A stretch of 7,974 nt of DNA from positions 1 through 7,974 of the forward strand of contig JAJTCI010000097.1 of NCBI GenBank assembly GCA_021323155.1. Reading direction: 5' to 3'. Positions 1-6,195 of this stretch are shown in pieces. A model generated the notes under the pieces. It saw only the letters and a list, made by a program, of their open reading frames with translations, was not told where the DNA came from and made no database searches. Source of the DNA: Chitinophagaceae bacterium (GTDB taxonomy: Bacteria; Bacteroidota; Bacteroidia; Chitinophagales; Chitinophagaceae). Positions within the stretch are counted from its first letter, which is position 1; each line of letters begins with the position of its first letter. A program made the position numbers and the translations under genes.

Positions 1-203
1 GCTACGACCCACCAGGCCCAGTTGGGCAACAACGAGGTATAAAGGAGCATGGCTATCGGGAAGACGATGCAGCTGATCCTTATTACAAGGTAAACAAAGG
101 GGAGATCCCGCTTGTCTTTGATCAGTTTCAGGAACTGGCGATCGAGCCAGGAATATTCCCGGGGGATGAAAACAGGGTCGTTGATCGCAGGTAAAGCCTT
201 CAT
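1..203 (-). CDS. Fatty acid desaturase-like protein, N-terminal fragment (runs off left edge)
   Basis: An open frame starts at ATG 203-201 and stays open for 67 codons to the window edge, so only the N-terminus is visible. A TGA lies directly before the ATG in the same frame, and the next Met is at codon 52, which fixes the start. The first 35 residues are soluble (start MKALPAINDPVFIPREYSW, then a charged KLIKDKRDLPF segment). A hydrophobic segment from about residue 37 to 59 and a Trp-rich WAWW stretch at 62-65 follow, as in the first membrane helix of membrane-bound desaturases. From memory, Bacteroidota fatty acid desaturases begin with a similar 'RDLPF-Y' segment. The diagnostic histidine boxes would lie outside the window, so the family call is tentative; that it is a real membrane-protein gene is more secure. 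It lies 50 bp downstream of the DUF393 gene on the same strand and may be co-transcribed with it. Confidence 0.55.
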   Translation of the reverse strand, partial: MKALPAINDPVFIPREYSWLDRQFLKLIKDKRDLPFVYLVIRISCIVFPIAMLLYTSLLPNWAWWVV

Positions 204-253
204 TCAGAAATAGTTTGCTGCCGGTTTACCCTCAAATATCTGTCCAAACTGGC

Positions 254-655
254 CTATGGGAGGAATAAAGACCGCACTTCTGGTGTGGGGATCATACATG
301 CCTCTTTTTTACCCCACCAGCGGTAACGGTTGCGTGCAATAACGTCGTAAACGAAGTCGCGGACAAAACGGGGAAAGATGGCCAGGCCTTTCATCAGTTT
401 CCACCCGCCACCCAGCAGGGGATACAGGACAATTGCGGCTTCGGTTTTTTTGTATGCCTTGCCTTCATGCACCAGGATGAATGAATCGAGGTTGGTGGTT
501 GAAAGATTATGTTGTTGCAGTAATTGCTGGCCTGTTTCCGATTGCAGTGCAGCGTATCGAAAGATCCTTTTCTTATCATTTTTGATGATGAAGTTGATGG
601 CGGTATTACAGAAGTTGCAAACGCCATCGAAAAGTATCACGGGGTGATCCTGCAT
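254..655 (-). CDS. DUF393 / DCC-family thiol-disulfide oxidoreductase-like protein
   Basis: The 133-residue protein has the family hallmark near its N-terminus: ILFDGVCNFCN at residues 7-17, with D10, C13 and C16 forming the DxxCxxC motif after which the DCC family is named. The rest also fits: FRYAALQSETG (32-42), a central ILVHEGKAYKKTEA segment, and the C-terminal RYRWWGKKEAC..P block (110-123). Length is normal for a stand-alone family member. The family (YuxK-like, DUF393) is predicted to have a thioredoxin-like fold with a CxxC-type pair, but its physiological substrate is not established. No signal peptide is visible, so it is probably cytoplasmic. No Shine-Dalgarno sequence precedes the ATG at 655. 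It sits between the yebC-like gene and the desaturase-like gene, all on the minus strand. Confidence 0.93.
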   Translation of the reverse strand: MQDHPVILFDGVCNFCNTAINFIIKNDKKRIFRYAALQSETGQQLLQQHNLSTTNLDSFILVHEGKAYKKTEAAIVLYPLLGGGWKLMKGLAIFPRFVRDFVYDVIARNRYRWWGKKEACMIPTPEVRSLFLP

Positions 656-659
656 GAGG

Positions 660-667
660 TAAAGTTA
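660..667 (-). promoter_or_regulatory. Possible -7 element for the DUF393 gene
   Basis: The minus strand reads TAACTTTA, one base off the Bacteroidota -7 consensus TAnnTTTG, ending only four bases before the ATG at 655. If used, it would give a transcript with almost no leader. There is no clear -33 TTTG at the expected distance; the heptamer repeat occupies that place. This is weak evidence, and co-transcription from the yebC promoter is equally possible. Confidence 0.2.
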
Positions 668-672
668 AGTGA

Positions 673-714
673 GTTGCAGGATGCAGGTTGCAGGTTGCAG
701 GTGGCAGGTGGCTG
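673..714. repeat. Six-copy heptamer tandem repeat (GTTGCAG unit)
   Basis: Six 7-bp units follow each other without a gap: GTTGCAG, GATGCAG, GTTGCAG, GTTGCAG, GTGGCAG, GTGGCTG. Three are identical, two differ from them by one base and the last by two. The array fills half of the 85-bp gap between the yebC-like gene and the DUF393 gene. It encodes nothing that can be recognised. Its edges decay (GTGGCAG, GTGGCTG), as expected of slippage-born arrays. It is followed by the palindrome TGGCGCCA (713-720). Confidence 0.85.
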
Positions 715-740
715 GCGCCAACGCCTGAAGCCTCAAAGAA

Positions 741-1463
741 TCATCCCATGTTATGGAAAACCTTGCTTACGTCGTCATCCTGTTCGAGGCGTTCGATGAG
801 TTTGGACACTTCTTCGGCCTGCTCGTCGGTAACCGGTACTGTTACAGTGGGTATCCATTCCAGTTCCGCGCTTATTGGCGTGATGCCTTTGTCTTCGAGC
901 GCTTTCTGCATGTTACCAAAATCTGTAAAGGCGCTGCGTACTACCAGAACGGTTTCGCCGTTTTCGCCGCTGCCTTCGCCCAGTTCTTCCAGGCCAAAAT
1001 CGATCAGTTCCAGTTCCAGGTCATCCGGATTCAGCCCCTCCGGTTTCAATTTGAATACGCCCATCTTTTTGAACTGGAAACTAACGCTACCATTATTCCC
1101 CAATGTGCCGCCGCCTTTATTAAAGGCCGCCTTTACATTGGCGACCGTTCTCACGTGGTTATCGGTCGCGGTCTCCACTACGAGTGCTACACCGTGGGGC
1201 CCATATCCTTCATATAGTATCTCTTCATAATTCTCGGTATCCTTTCCCAAAGCTCTTTTGATGGCCGCCTCTACGCGGTCCTTCGGCATGTTCACACCTT
1301 TGGCGTTCTGCATGGAGCGTCTTAAGGCAGGGTTGGTGGCCGGGTCTGGGCCGCCTGCTTTCACCGCGATGGCTATTTCTTTCCCGATGCGGCTGAATTG
1401 CTTGGCCATCTTATCCCACCGTGCGAACATGGTGGCCTTTCTTACTTCGAATATTCTTCCCAT
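741..1463 (-). CDS. yebC: YebC/PmpR (TACO1-like) family protein
   Basis: The 240-residue protein matches the YebC family across its length. An N-terminal helical domain (about 1-75) carries FSRIGKEIAIAVKAGGPDPATNP (23-45), then NAKGVNMPKDRVEAAIKRA (53-71). The core has YEGYGPHGVALVVETATDN (84-102), the KAAFNKGGGTLGNNGSVSFQF block (111-131), and a C-terminal domain ending in a short acidic linker and DVSKVFHNMG. The start MGRIFEVRKATMFARWDKMAK replaces the AGHSKW start of the proteobacterial form; this is the Bacteroidota variant. Family members were long annotated as transcriptional regulators (PmpR); mitochondrial TACO1 and more recent work on bacterial YebC point to a role in translation, easing ribosome stalling. 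The sequence does not show which role applies here. A matching promoter element lies 70-77 bp upstream. Confidence 0.96.
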   Translation of the reverse strand: MGRIFEVRKATMFARWDKMAKQFSRIGKEIAIAVKAGGPDPATNPALRRSMQNAKGVNMPKDRVEAAIKRALGKDTENYEEILYEGYGPHGVALVVETATDNHVRTVANVKAAFNKGGGTLGNNGSVSFQFKKMGVFKLKPEGLNPDDLELELIDFGLEELGEGSGENGETVLVVRSAFTDFGNMQKALEDKGITPISAELEWIPTVTVPVTDEQAEEVSKLIERLEQDDDVSKVFHNMG

Positions 1464-1519
1464 AAAAAGCTTGTTCTACAGATTGATTCTATTTGTTGCC
1501 AGCGACCAAGGAGTGTGCA

Positions 1520-1552
1520 GGCACCAACGCGGCAAATTTAGGCTTTGGTGCC
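1520..1552. promoter_or_regulatory. 8-bp inverted repeat around the yebC -7 element (possible operator)
   Basis: GGCACCAA at 1520-1527 and TTGGTGCC at 1545-1552 are perfect reverse complements separated by 17 bp. The putative -7 box (1533-1540) sits in the middle. Centre-to-centre distance of the arms is 25 bp. This layout would let a dimeric regulator occlude the promoter, or it could be a plain hairpin next to the neighbouring terminator. The inverted repeat is seen directly; its role is inference. Confidence 0.45.
1533..1540 (-). promoter_or_regulatory. Putative Bacteroidota -7 promoter element for yebC
   Basis: The minus strand reads TAAATTTG, a full match to the Bacteroidota consensus TAnnTTTG, 69 bp before the yebC ATG. 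A T-rich stretch lies 16-21 bp upstream, where the -33 element is expected, but it lacks the G of TTTG. Transcription would start near 1529-1530, giving a leader of about 65 nt. The T-rich stretch is shared with the U-tract of the APC terminator. Confidence 0.5.
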
Positions 1553-1555
1553 AAT

Positions 1556-1582
1556 AAAAAATCCTGTCCGGAGACAGGATTT
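1556..1582 (-). terminator. Rho-independent terminator of the APC permease pair
   Basis: Reading the minus strand, AAATCCTGTC (1582-1573) pairs perfectly with GACAGGATTT (1568-1559) across the four-base loop TCCG, giving a 10-bp stem whose last A-T pairs run into TTTTTT (1561-1556). It begins 19 bp after the stop of the permease gene that ends at 1601. On the plus strand the stem is followed only by ATTTAGTTTA-like sequence, so it is oriented for the minus strand. Confidence 0.88.
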
Positions 1583-1600
1583 AGTTTATCATGGACCTCG

Positions 1601-3283
1601 TTATAATTCCATGTGATTTTTTGATCTTTTATCGTCCACGGGTTCCGGCCTGCCGAGTCTCATGCCGAATACTGCCAGGTGGATCACCGCGAAGGCAATG
1701 GATATGTAGAACAATGTCCTGTCGGTGTCAAAGCCAACATCGTATTGGTGCAAAAGGCCGGCGATCATCAGGAGCAATGCCAGGCCGATACCCGTATACC
1801 GTGCGATCCTCATTCCTTTACGCTGCGTGGTGCCGTTGCCCAGGTGGCTATGTTTCGCGCCGTAGGCCAGGTATATGTCCATGCCGATCAGCATCCAAAC
1901 AAGCAGGCGGATCCAGGTATCCATTGGCAGGAACACCATCATGAAGAGGCAGGTGACAATTCCTAAAATGGGTACGAGCGGCACCATCGGTGTTTTAAAG
2001 GCCCTTGGTAAGCCAGGCATTTTTTTACGCATCACCCATACACCGATACAAACCAGGATAAACGCGAACAATGTCCCGATACTGGTCATTTCACCCACAA
2101 CTCTTGCCGGTACAAATGCAGCAAATGCGCTCACGAAAAGCATAAAAAACAGGTTGTTCCTGGCCGGGGTTTGTGTTTTGGGGTTTACCACGGAAAATAT
2201 CTTTGGTATCAGGCCATCCTTACTCATGCTGAAGAATACGCGGCTTTGTCCCATCAACATCACCAGGATCACTGAAGCATAGCCGGCGAGGATCGCTACT
2301 ACGATCGCGCGGTTCAGCCAGGGATAATCGGGCGTTACCGCACCGCTGGCATCAGCCGTTCCCATTTTGTCGATCGCAAGGGCTACAGGAGCGATACCAT
2401 CTTTACCCGCGAACGAAGTATAACTGGTTACGCCGGTCATCACGTGCGCGAATAAGATATAGAGCACGGTACAGATGGCCAGTGAGCCCAGTATCCCCCA
2501 GGGCATATCCCGTTTCGGGTTCTTTGCCTCCTGTGCCGCGGTACTCACGGCGTCGAAACCGATGTACGCGAAAAAGACGATCGCCGCCGCGCGGATGATA
2601 CCGCTAAAGCCAAATTCACCGAATTCGCCGGTGTTGGCAGGTACATAATCAACGTAGTTATCGCTGTTGATATATGACCAGCCGAGAATAATAAATATCA
2701 AAACCACGGACACTTTCAAGGCTACGATAACCGCATTCACGGTAGCAGATTCCTTTGTGCCGCGAATCAGGAGTAAACTCATCAGTACGATGATAAAGAC
2801 GGCGGGCAGGTTGATGATGCCACCATCCCAGGGGCCGAGTGTAAGCTCCGGAGGTAGCTGCACGCCGAACCCTTCCAGGAATTTCACCAGGTAACGGCTC
2901 CAGCTGATGCCTACCGTGGCGGCACCAACAGCGTATTCCAATACGAGGTCCCAACCGATGATCCATGCGATGAATTCACCCATGGTGGCGTAAGAGTAGG
3001 TATATGCGCTACCTGCCACAGGGATCATAGACGCGAACTCGGCGTAGCAGAGCCCGGCAAAAAGACAACCGAGTGCGGCTACCACAAACGAGATCGTGAT
3101 CGCAGGCCCCGCGTGATTCGCGGCAGCCATCCCCGTGATGGAGAATAGACCGGCACCGATGATCGCTCCAATACCCAGGGCGATCAAACCATTGGCTCCA
3201 AGCGTACGCTTTAAAGTGTGGCTGCCTGTTTCCTGGGATTCCTTCATCAGGTCTCCCATCGATTTTCTTACGAATAAACTCAT
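1601..3283 (-). CDS. APC-superfamily amino acid permease, CAT/YfnA-like, with C-terminal extension
   Basis: The 560-residue inner-membrane protein has the APC fold. The unwound first helix carries GIGAIIGAGLF (37-47), the usual binding site for the amino group and carboxylate of the substrate. TM2-3 contain CYAEFASMIPVAGSAYTYSYATMGEF (79-104). TM6 carries FFAYIGFDAVSTAAQEAKNPKRDMP (237-261), and RVFFSMSKDGLIPKIF (348-363) is the typical loop after TM8. These motifs fit cationic amino acid transporter relatives such as YfnA and Geobacillus ApcT. K190 in TM5 (IVALKVSVV) lines up by motif with the lysine that replaces a sodium site in proton-coupled homologues, so H+ symport is likely; the substrate cannot be read from the sequence. 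After the usual 12 helices two more hydrophobic segments (about 494-512 and 523-541) follow, so about 14 helices. It starts 5 bp after the stop of the upstream permease, hence probably the second gene of an operon. Confidence 0.95.
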   Translation of the reverse strand: MSLFVRKSMGDLMKESQETGSHTLKRTLGANGLIALGIGAIIGAGLFSITGMAAANHAGPAITISFVVAALGCLFAGLCYAEFASMIPVAGSAYTYSYATMGEFIAWIIGWDLVLEYAVGAATVGISWSRYLVKFLEGFGVQLPPELTLGPWDGGIINLPAVFIIVLMSLLLIRGTKESATVNAVIVALKVSVVLIFIILGWSYINSDNYVDYVPANTGEFGEFGFSGIIRAAAIVFFAYIGFDAVSTAAQEAKNPKRDMPWGILGSLAICTVLYILFAHVMTGVTSYTSFAGKDGIAPVALAIDKMGTADASGAVTPDYPWLNRAIVVAILAGYASVILVMLMGQSRVFFSMSKDGLIPKIFSVVNPKTQTPARNNLFFMLFVSAFAAFVPARVVGEMTSIGTLFAFILVCIGVWVMRKKMPGLPRAFKTPMVPLVPILGIVTCLFMMVFLPMDTWIRLLVWMLIGMDIYLAYGAKHSHLGNGTTQRKGMRIARYTGIGLALLLMIAGLLHQYDVGFDTDRTLFYISIAFAVIHLAVFGMRLGRPEPVDDKRSKNHMEL

Positions 3284-3288
3284 AACAG

Positions 3289-4755
3289 TTATTGGTTGGT
3301 TTGATTAGTGACTTTCTTACGAGAGACCGCAAGATAATAAATCGGGATTCCCGCCAGCGTGATCAGCAGGCCCGGCCATGTAAATTTCGGTTTATACATG
3401 ATCAGCAGGATGCAAAAAGCAAGTCCCATAAGAATATACAATATTGGAAGTACAGGATAACCGAATGCCTTATAGGGTCTTTCGGCTTCTGGTCTTTTTT
3501 TCCGTAAAATGAAAATTCCGGCGATGGTCAACATGTAAAATCCTACCACAACAAACGAGATCATGTCCAGCAGGTCGCCATACTTACCGCTGATCGCCCA
3601 GAGGCAACAAAAAATACTCTGTACCCATAATGCGTACGCGGGCACGCCTTTGCTGTTTAGGGTCCCGGTGCGCTTAAAGAAGAGCTTGTCTTTGGCCATT
3701 GTGTAGTAAACGCGGGCCCCGGCTAGTATCAGCCCGTTGTTACAGCCGAAAGTGGAGATCATGATCAACGCGGCAATGATGCCGGCGCCTACCGCTCCGC
3801 CGAATATTTCCTGCGAGGCCGCAGTAGCCACCCTGTCTTTGGGTGCTGTGGCGATGGCCTCCATCGGTAACACATAAGTGTACATCAGGTTGGCGGCAAC
3901 ATAAATCAGGGTCACGATGAGCGTGCCAAGGAATAAACTCAGGCCGATATTTCTTTTCGGGTTCTTGATCTCGCCCGCGATAAAAGTGACGTTATTCCAG
4001 GCATCGCTACTGAATATCGATCCCACCATCGAGGCGGCGATCGCACCCAATACAGCCATCCCAACCACTTCTGTGGCCGAAGTTCCGCCACCTTCGGGTA
4101 TGGCAATGTTTTTCATTGTCCAGGCGTCGCTCCAGTTGGCCGACCAGTTACTGCCCGAGGCGATCGCGAAACCAAAAATGATCAGTCCGAACAACGCGGC
4201 GAGCTTAGCCAGTGTGAAAGTGGTCTGTATCAGTTTACCCTCTTTGACGCCCCGGGTATTGATGTAGGTGAGGAGTAGTATCACTGCTATTGAAAGCAGG
4301 TGGGCGTACTGGATCGTTACAAAGCCTGCTTTGAGTAATATATTCGGATGGTCAGGGTTTTTAGCCGCGTCCACCAAATCAAAAACCGGGAAGAAATGCC
4401 CGGTGAACTTGGAAAAGGCTACGGCGACGGCCGCGATGGTACCGGTTTGAATCACCGAAAAAAAACTCCATCCATATAAGAAACCGATGAGGGGGTTATA
4501 GGCTTCCTTCAGGTATACATATTGCCCGCCCGCCTTAGGGAACATGCCACTCAGCTCTCCATAGCTCAGCGCGGCGGTGAGCGTCATAAAACCGGTGATC
4601 ACCCATACAAAAATGAGCCAGCCGGGACTTCCTACGTTGCGGGCGATGTCGGCGCTGACGATAAAGATCCCTGAACCGATCATGGAGCCGGCAACGATCA
4701 TGGTGGCGTCGAGCAGTCCTAAAGATTGCTTAAAAGACGATTGTTGTTCAGCCAT
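3289..4755 (-). CDS. APC-superfamily amino acid permease, LAT/SteT-like
   Basis: Taken from ATG 4755 the protein has 488 residues, beginning MAEQQSSFKQSLGLLDATMI, as homologues do. An in-frame ATG at 4836 would add 27 basic/aromatic residues unlike any APC N-terminus, so it is rejected. TM1 has the unwound GSMIGSGIF motif (23-31). ALSYGELSGMFPKAGGQYVYLKEAY (62-86) follows, then TM6 with FSSDAWNNVTFIAGEIKNPKRNI (248-270) and TM8 with FGCNNGLILAGARVYYTMAKDKLF (336-359). These are LAT-family features (SteT, BasC, eukaryotic light chains), whose members mostly exchange neutral amino acids. K184 in TM5 (TLAKLAALFG) matches the conserved lysine of this branch. Twelve helices are expected, with a basic C-terminal tail (SRKKVTNQTNQ). 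It is the first gene of the pair with the CAT-like permease and is divergent from the DAACS gene. No Shine-Dalgarno sequence or good -7 element was found upstream. Confidence 0.94.
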   Translation of the reverse strand: MAEQQSSFKQSLGLLDATMIVAGSMIGSGIFIVSADIARNVGSPGWLIFVWVITGFMTLTAALSYGELSGMFPKAGGQYVYLKEAYNPLIGFLYGWSFFSVIQTGTIAAVAVAFSKFTGHFFPVFDLVDAAKNPDHPNILLKAGFVTIQYAHLLSIAVILLLTYINTRGVKEGKLIQTTFTLAKLAALFGLIIFGFAIASGSNWSANWSDAWTMKNIAIPEGGGTSATEVVGMAVLGAIAASMVGSIFSSDAWNNVTFIAGEIKNPKRNIGLSLFLGTLIVTLIYVAANLMYTYVLPMEAIATAPKDRVATAASQEIFGGAVGAGIIAALIMISTFGCNNGLILAGARVYYTMAKDKLFFKRTGTLNSKGVPAYALWVQSIFCCLWAISGKYGDLLDMISFVVVGFYMLTIAGIFILRKKRPEAERPYKAFGYPVLPILYILMGLAFCILLIMYKPKFTWPGLLITLAGIPIYYLAVSRKKVTNQTNQ

Positions 4756-4826
4756 GCAGTTGAAGTTGTGGTATCGCTTGTAAAACCGGCAGGGAAAATA
4801 CAGTTTTCTGTGAAAGCTGGCGAAAA

Positions 4827-4864
4827 GATTTACCACCAGTTATTCAGGTAAATCATTCATTTAC
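4827..4864. promoter_or_regulatory. Cluster of three ATTTAC half-sites in alternating orientation (candidate operator)
   Basis: GATTTACC (4827-4834) is the exact reverse complement of GGTAAATC (4847-4854), with 12 bp between them. The second arm also forms a dyad with the next site: GTAAAT (4848-4853), spacer CATTC, ATTTAC (4859-4864). The three six-base half-sites are centred at 4830.5, 4850.5 and 4861.5, that is 20 and 11 bp apart, close to two and one turns of the helix. The cluster lies midway between the divergent permease and DAACS genes, 73-109 bp from one start and 60-96 bp from the other. The repeats are seen; regulator binding is inferred. Confidence 0.5.
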
Positions 4865-4867
4865 ATC

Positions 4868-4909
4868 GCCGAAAAGTTTGCCTACGATGTTTTTTTACCG
4901 ACTTTCGGC
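4868..4909. promoter_or_regulatory. Interrupted inverted repeat upstream of the DAACS gene
   Basis: GCCGAAAAGT (4868-4877) and ACTTTCGGC (4901-4909) are reverse complements apart from one extra A in the left arm, separated by 23 bp containing a run of seven T. The right arm ends four bases before the possible -7 box at 4913. It may be a second operator or a structural element; it does not look like a terminator because no T-run follows the right arm. Confidence 0.35.
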
Positions 4910-4912
4910 CTC

Positions 4913-4920
4913 TATTCTTG
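4913..4920 (+). promoter_or_regulatory. Possible -7 element for the DAACS gene, abutting the start codon
   Basis: TATTCTTG differs at one position from TAnnTTTG and ends three bases before the ATG at 4924. The T-run 4890-4896 lies at roughly the -33 distance. If active, transcription would begin at or next to the ATG, giving a leaderless or nearly leaderless message. No better match to the consensus exists in the intergenic region on this strand. Confidence 0.3.
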
Positions 4921-4923
4921 CAT

Positions 4924-6159
4924 ATGAATAAAGGAAACAAGCTCACATTGTTCATTGTCATCGCGATGGTGCTTGGTATTGGCGTGGGTTACTGGATACA
5001 TACATCCAGTTCTCCGGAGACCGTAAAGAGCTTTTCTACTAACATAAAACTTCTCAGTACCATCTTCATCAGGCTGGTGCAAATGATCATTGCCCCGTTG
5101 GTATTCACAACACTGGTGGTGGGCATCGCTAAACTCGGCGATCTAAAGACAGTTGGCCGGGTAGGCGGGAAAGCGATCCTTTGGTTTATTACCGCTTCAC
5201 TGATCTCATTATTATTGGGCATGGTGCTCGTGAACTTTTTCGAGCCTGGTAAATCCATCAGCCTGTCCATGCAAGACACCGAAGGCCTAAAAGATATCTC
5301 CAATAAGACCACCGCTTTTTCCATCCAGAATTTCGTGGAGCACGTGATCCCGAAAAGTTTTGTAGAGGCGATGGCGCATAACGAGATCCTCCAGCTGGTG
5401 GTGTTCTCCATTTTCTTTGGCGTAGCCGCGGCTTCCATCGGTGATTACGCGAAACCGCTGATACGCGCGCTCGAAGTAGCGTCGCACATCATCCTCAAGA
5501 TGGTGAATTACGTGATGAACTTTGCACCACTGGGTGTGTTCGGCGCAATTGCGGCGGTGGTGGCTTCGAAAGGACTGGGTATATTCAATTTCTACCTGCA
5601 ATATTTTGGCTATTTCCTTATCGGTATCGCCCTGCTATGGATCATCCTGCTGACGGCCGGACTGATCATACTCCGGGGAAGGATGAAGGAGCTGCTGCGC
5701 CGCATCAGTGGGCCGCTGCTCATCGCCTTCAGCACTACCAGCAGTGAGGCAGTCTTTCCCAAGTTGACGGAAGAACTCGAGCGTTTCGGTTGCCGCGACC
5801 GGATCGTGGCGTTTGTATTGCCGCTGGGCTATTCATTCAACCTCGACGGCAGTATGATGTATATGACGTTTGCAAGCTTAGCTATCGCCCAGGCATACGG
5901 GATACATCTCGATCTTTCCACGCAGCTCACGATGCTGTTGGTGCTGATGCTCACCAGCAAAGGGATAGCGGGCGTACCACGGGCCTCGCTCGTTGTAGTA
6001 CTCGCCACCTGCGCAATGTTCGAAATACCACCGATAGGTGTAGCACTAATTTTGCCGATAGACCATTTCTGCGATATGTTCCGTACAGCGACCAACGTAG
6101 TGGGGAACGCGCTCGCAACTTCGGTAGTGAGTAAATGGGAAGGTGAATTGGGAGAATAG
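4924..6159 (+). CDS. Dicarboxylate/amino acid:cation symporter (DAACS, GltP/GltPh/DctA family)
   Basis: From ATG 4924 the protein has 411 residues (start MNKGNKLTLF), typical for the family; a TTG six bases upstream only adds two residues. Transport-domain motifs appear in order: hairpin HP1 with the serine-rich AFSTTSSEAVFPK (268-280), TM7 NLDGSMMYM (306-314), HP2 SKGIAGVPRAS (345-355) and TM8 DMFRTATNVVGNA (384-396). By alignment with archaeal GltPh, D384, R387, T388 and N391 match D394, R397, T398 and N401. R387 is the residue that holds the side-chain carboxylate, so an acidic substrate (glutamate, aspartate or a C4-dicarboxylate) is likely. N395 stands where GltPh has the sodium-site D405, and NLDGS replaces NMDGT. 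It is an inner-membrane transporter, probably a trimer as in the family. The DedA gene follows 36 bp later with no terminator between, so co-transcription is plausible. Confidence 0.95.
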   Translation: MNKGNKLTLFIVIAMVLGIGVGYWIHTSSSPETVKSFSTNIKLLSTIFIRLVQMIIAPLVFTTLVVGIAKLGDLKTVGRVGGKAILWFITASLISLLLGMVLVNFFEPGKSISLSMQDTEGLKDISNKTTAFSIQNFVEHVIPKSFVEAMAHNEILQLVVFSIFFGVAAASIGDYAKPLIRALEVASHIILKMVNYVMNFAPLGVFGAIAAVVASKGLGIFNFYLQYFGYFLIGIALLWIILLTAGLIILRGRMKELLRRISGPLLIAFSTTSSEAVFPKLTEELERFGCRDRIVAFVLPLGYSFNLDGSMMYMTFASLAIAQAYGIHLDLSTQLTMLLVLMLTSKGIAGVPRASLVVVLATCAMFEIPPIGVALILPIDHFCDMFRTATNVVGNALATSVVSKWEGELGE

Positions 6160-6195
6160 TAAAAAAGCGAAAGGCAAATACAACAAACCAGATCA

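Noticed and set aside
673..714. Heptamer array as a CRISPR array
   Set aside because: Units are 7 bp and directly adjacent with no spacers.
713..720. Palindrome TGGCGCCA as a terminator or operator after yebC
   Set aside because: Only 8 bp with no loop and no T-run; it is more simply the decaying edge of the repeat region.
753..1217. 154-codon plus-strand open frame opposite yebC
   Set aside because: Phe/Gln-rich antisense product of the yebC coding strand, with no family features.
688..1230. 180-codon plus-strand open frame opposite yebC
   Set aside because: It is Ser/Pro-rich low-complexity antisense of a well conserved gene and starts inside the heptamer repeat; no domain is recognisable.
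2658..2966. 102-codon minus-strand open frame inside the CAT-like permease gene
   Set aside because: Out-of-frame shadow with Arg-rich composition and no independent start context.
4756..4836. In-frame N-terminal extension (27 codons) of the LAT-like permease from an ATG at 4836
   Set aside because: The added residues are basic and aromatic with no resemblance to APC N-termini, they would cover part of the operator-like region, and the ATG at 4755 gives the typical MAEQQSSFKQSLGLLDA start.
4918..4923. TTG start two codons before the ATG of the DAACS gene
   Set aside because: It adds only Met-His and the TTG is part of the possible -7 box; the ATG at 4924 gives the usual family start.
5790..6134. 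114-codon plus-strand open frame inside the DAACS gene
   Set aside because: Out-of-frame shadow of the most conserved part of the symporter; composition rich in Arg and His.
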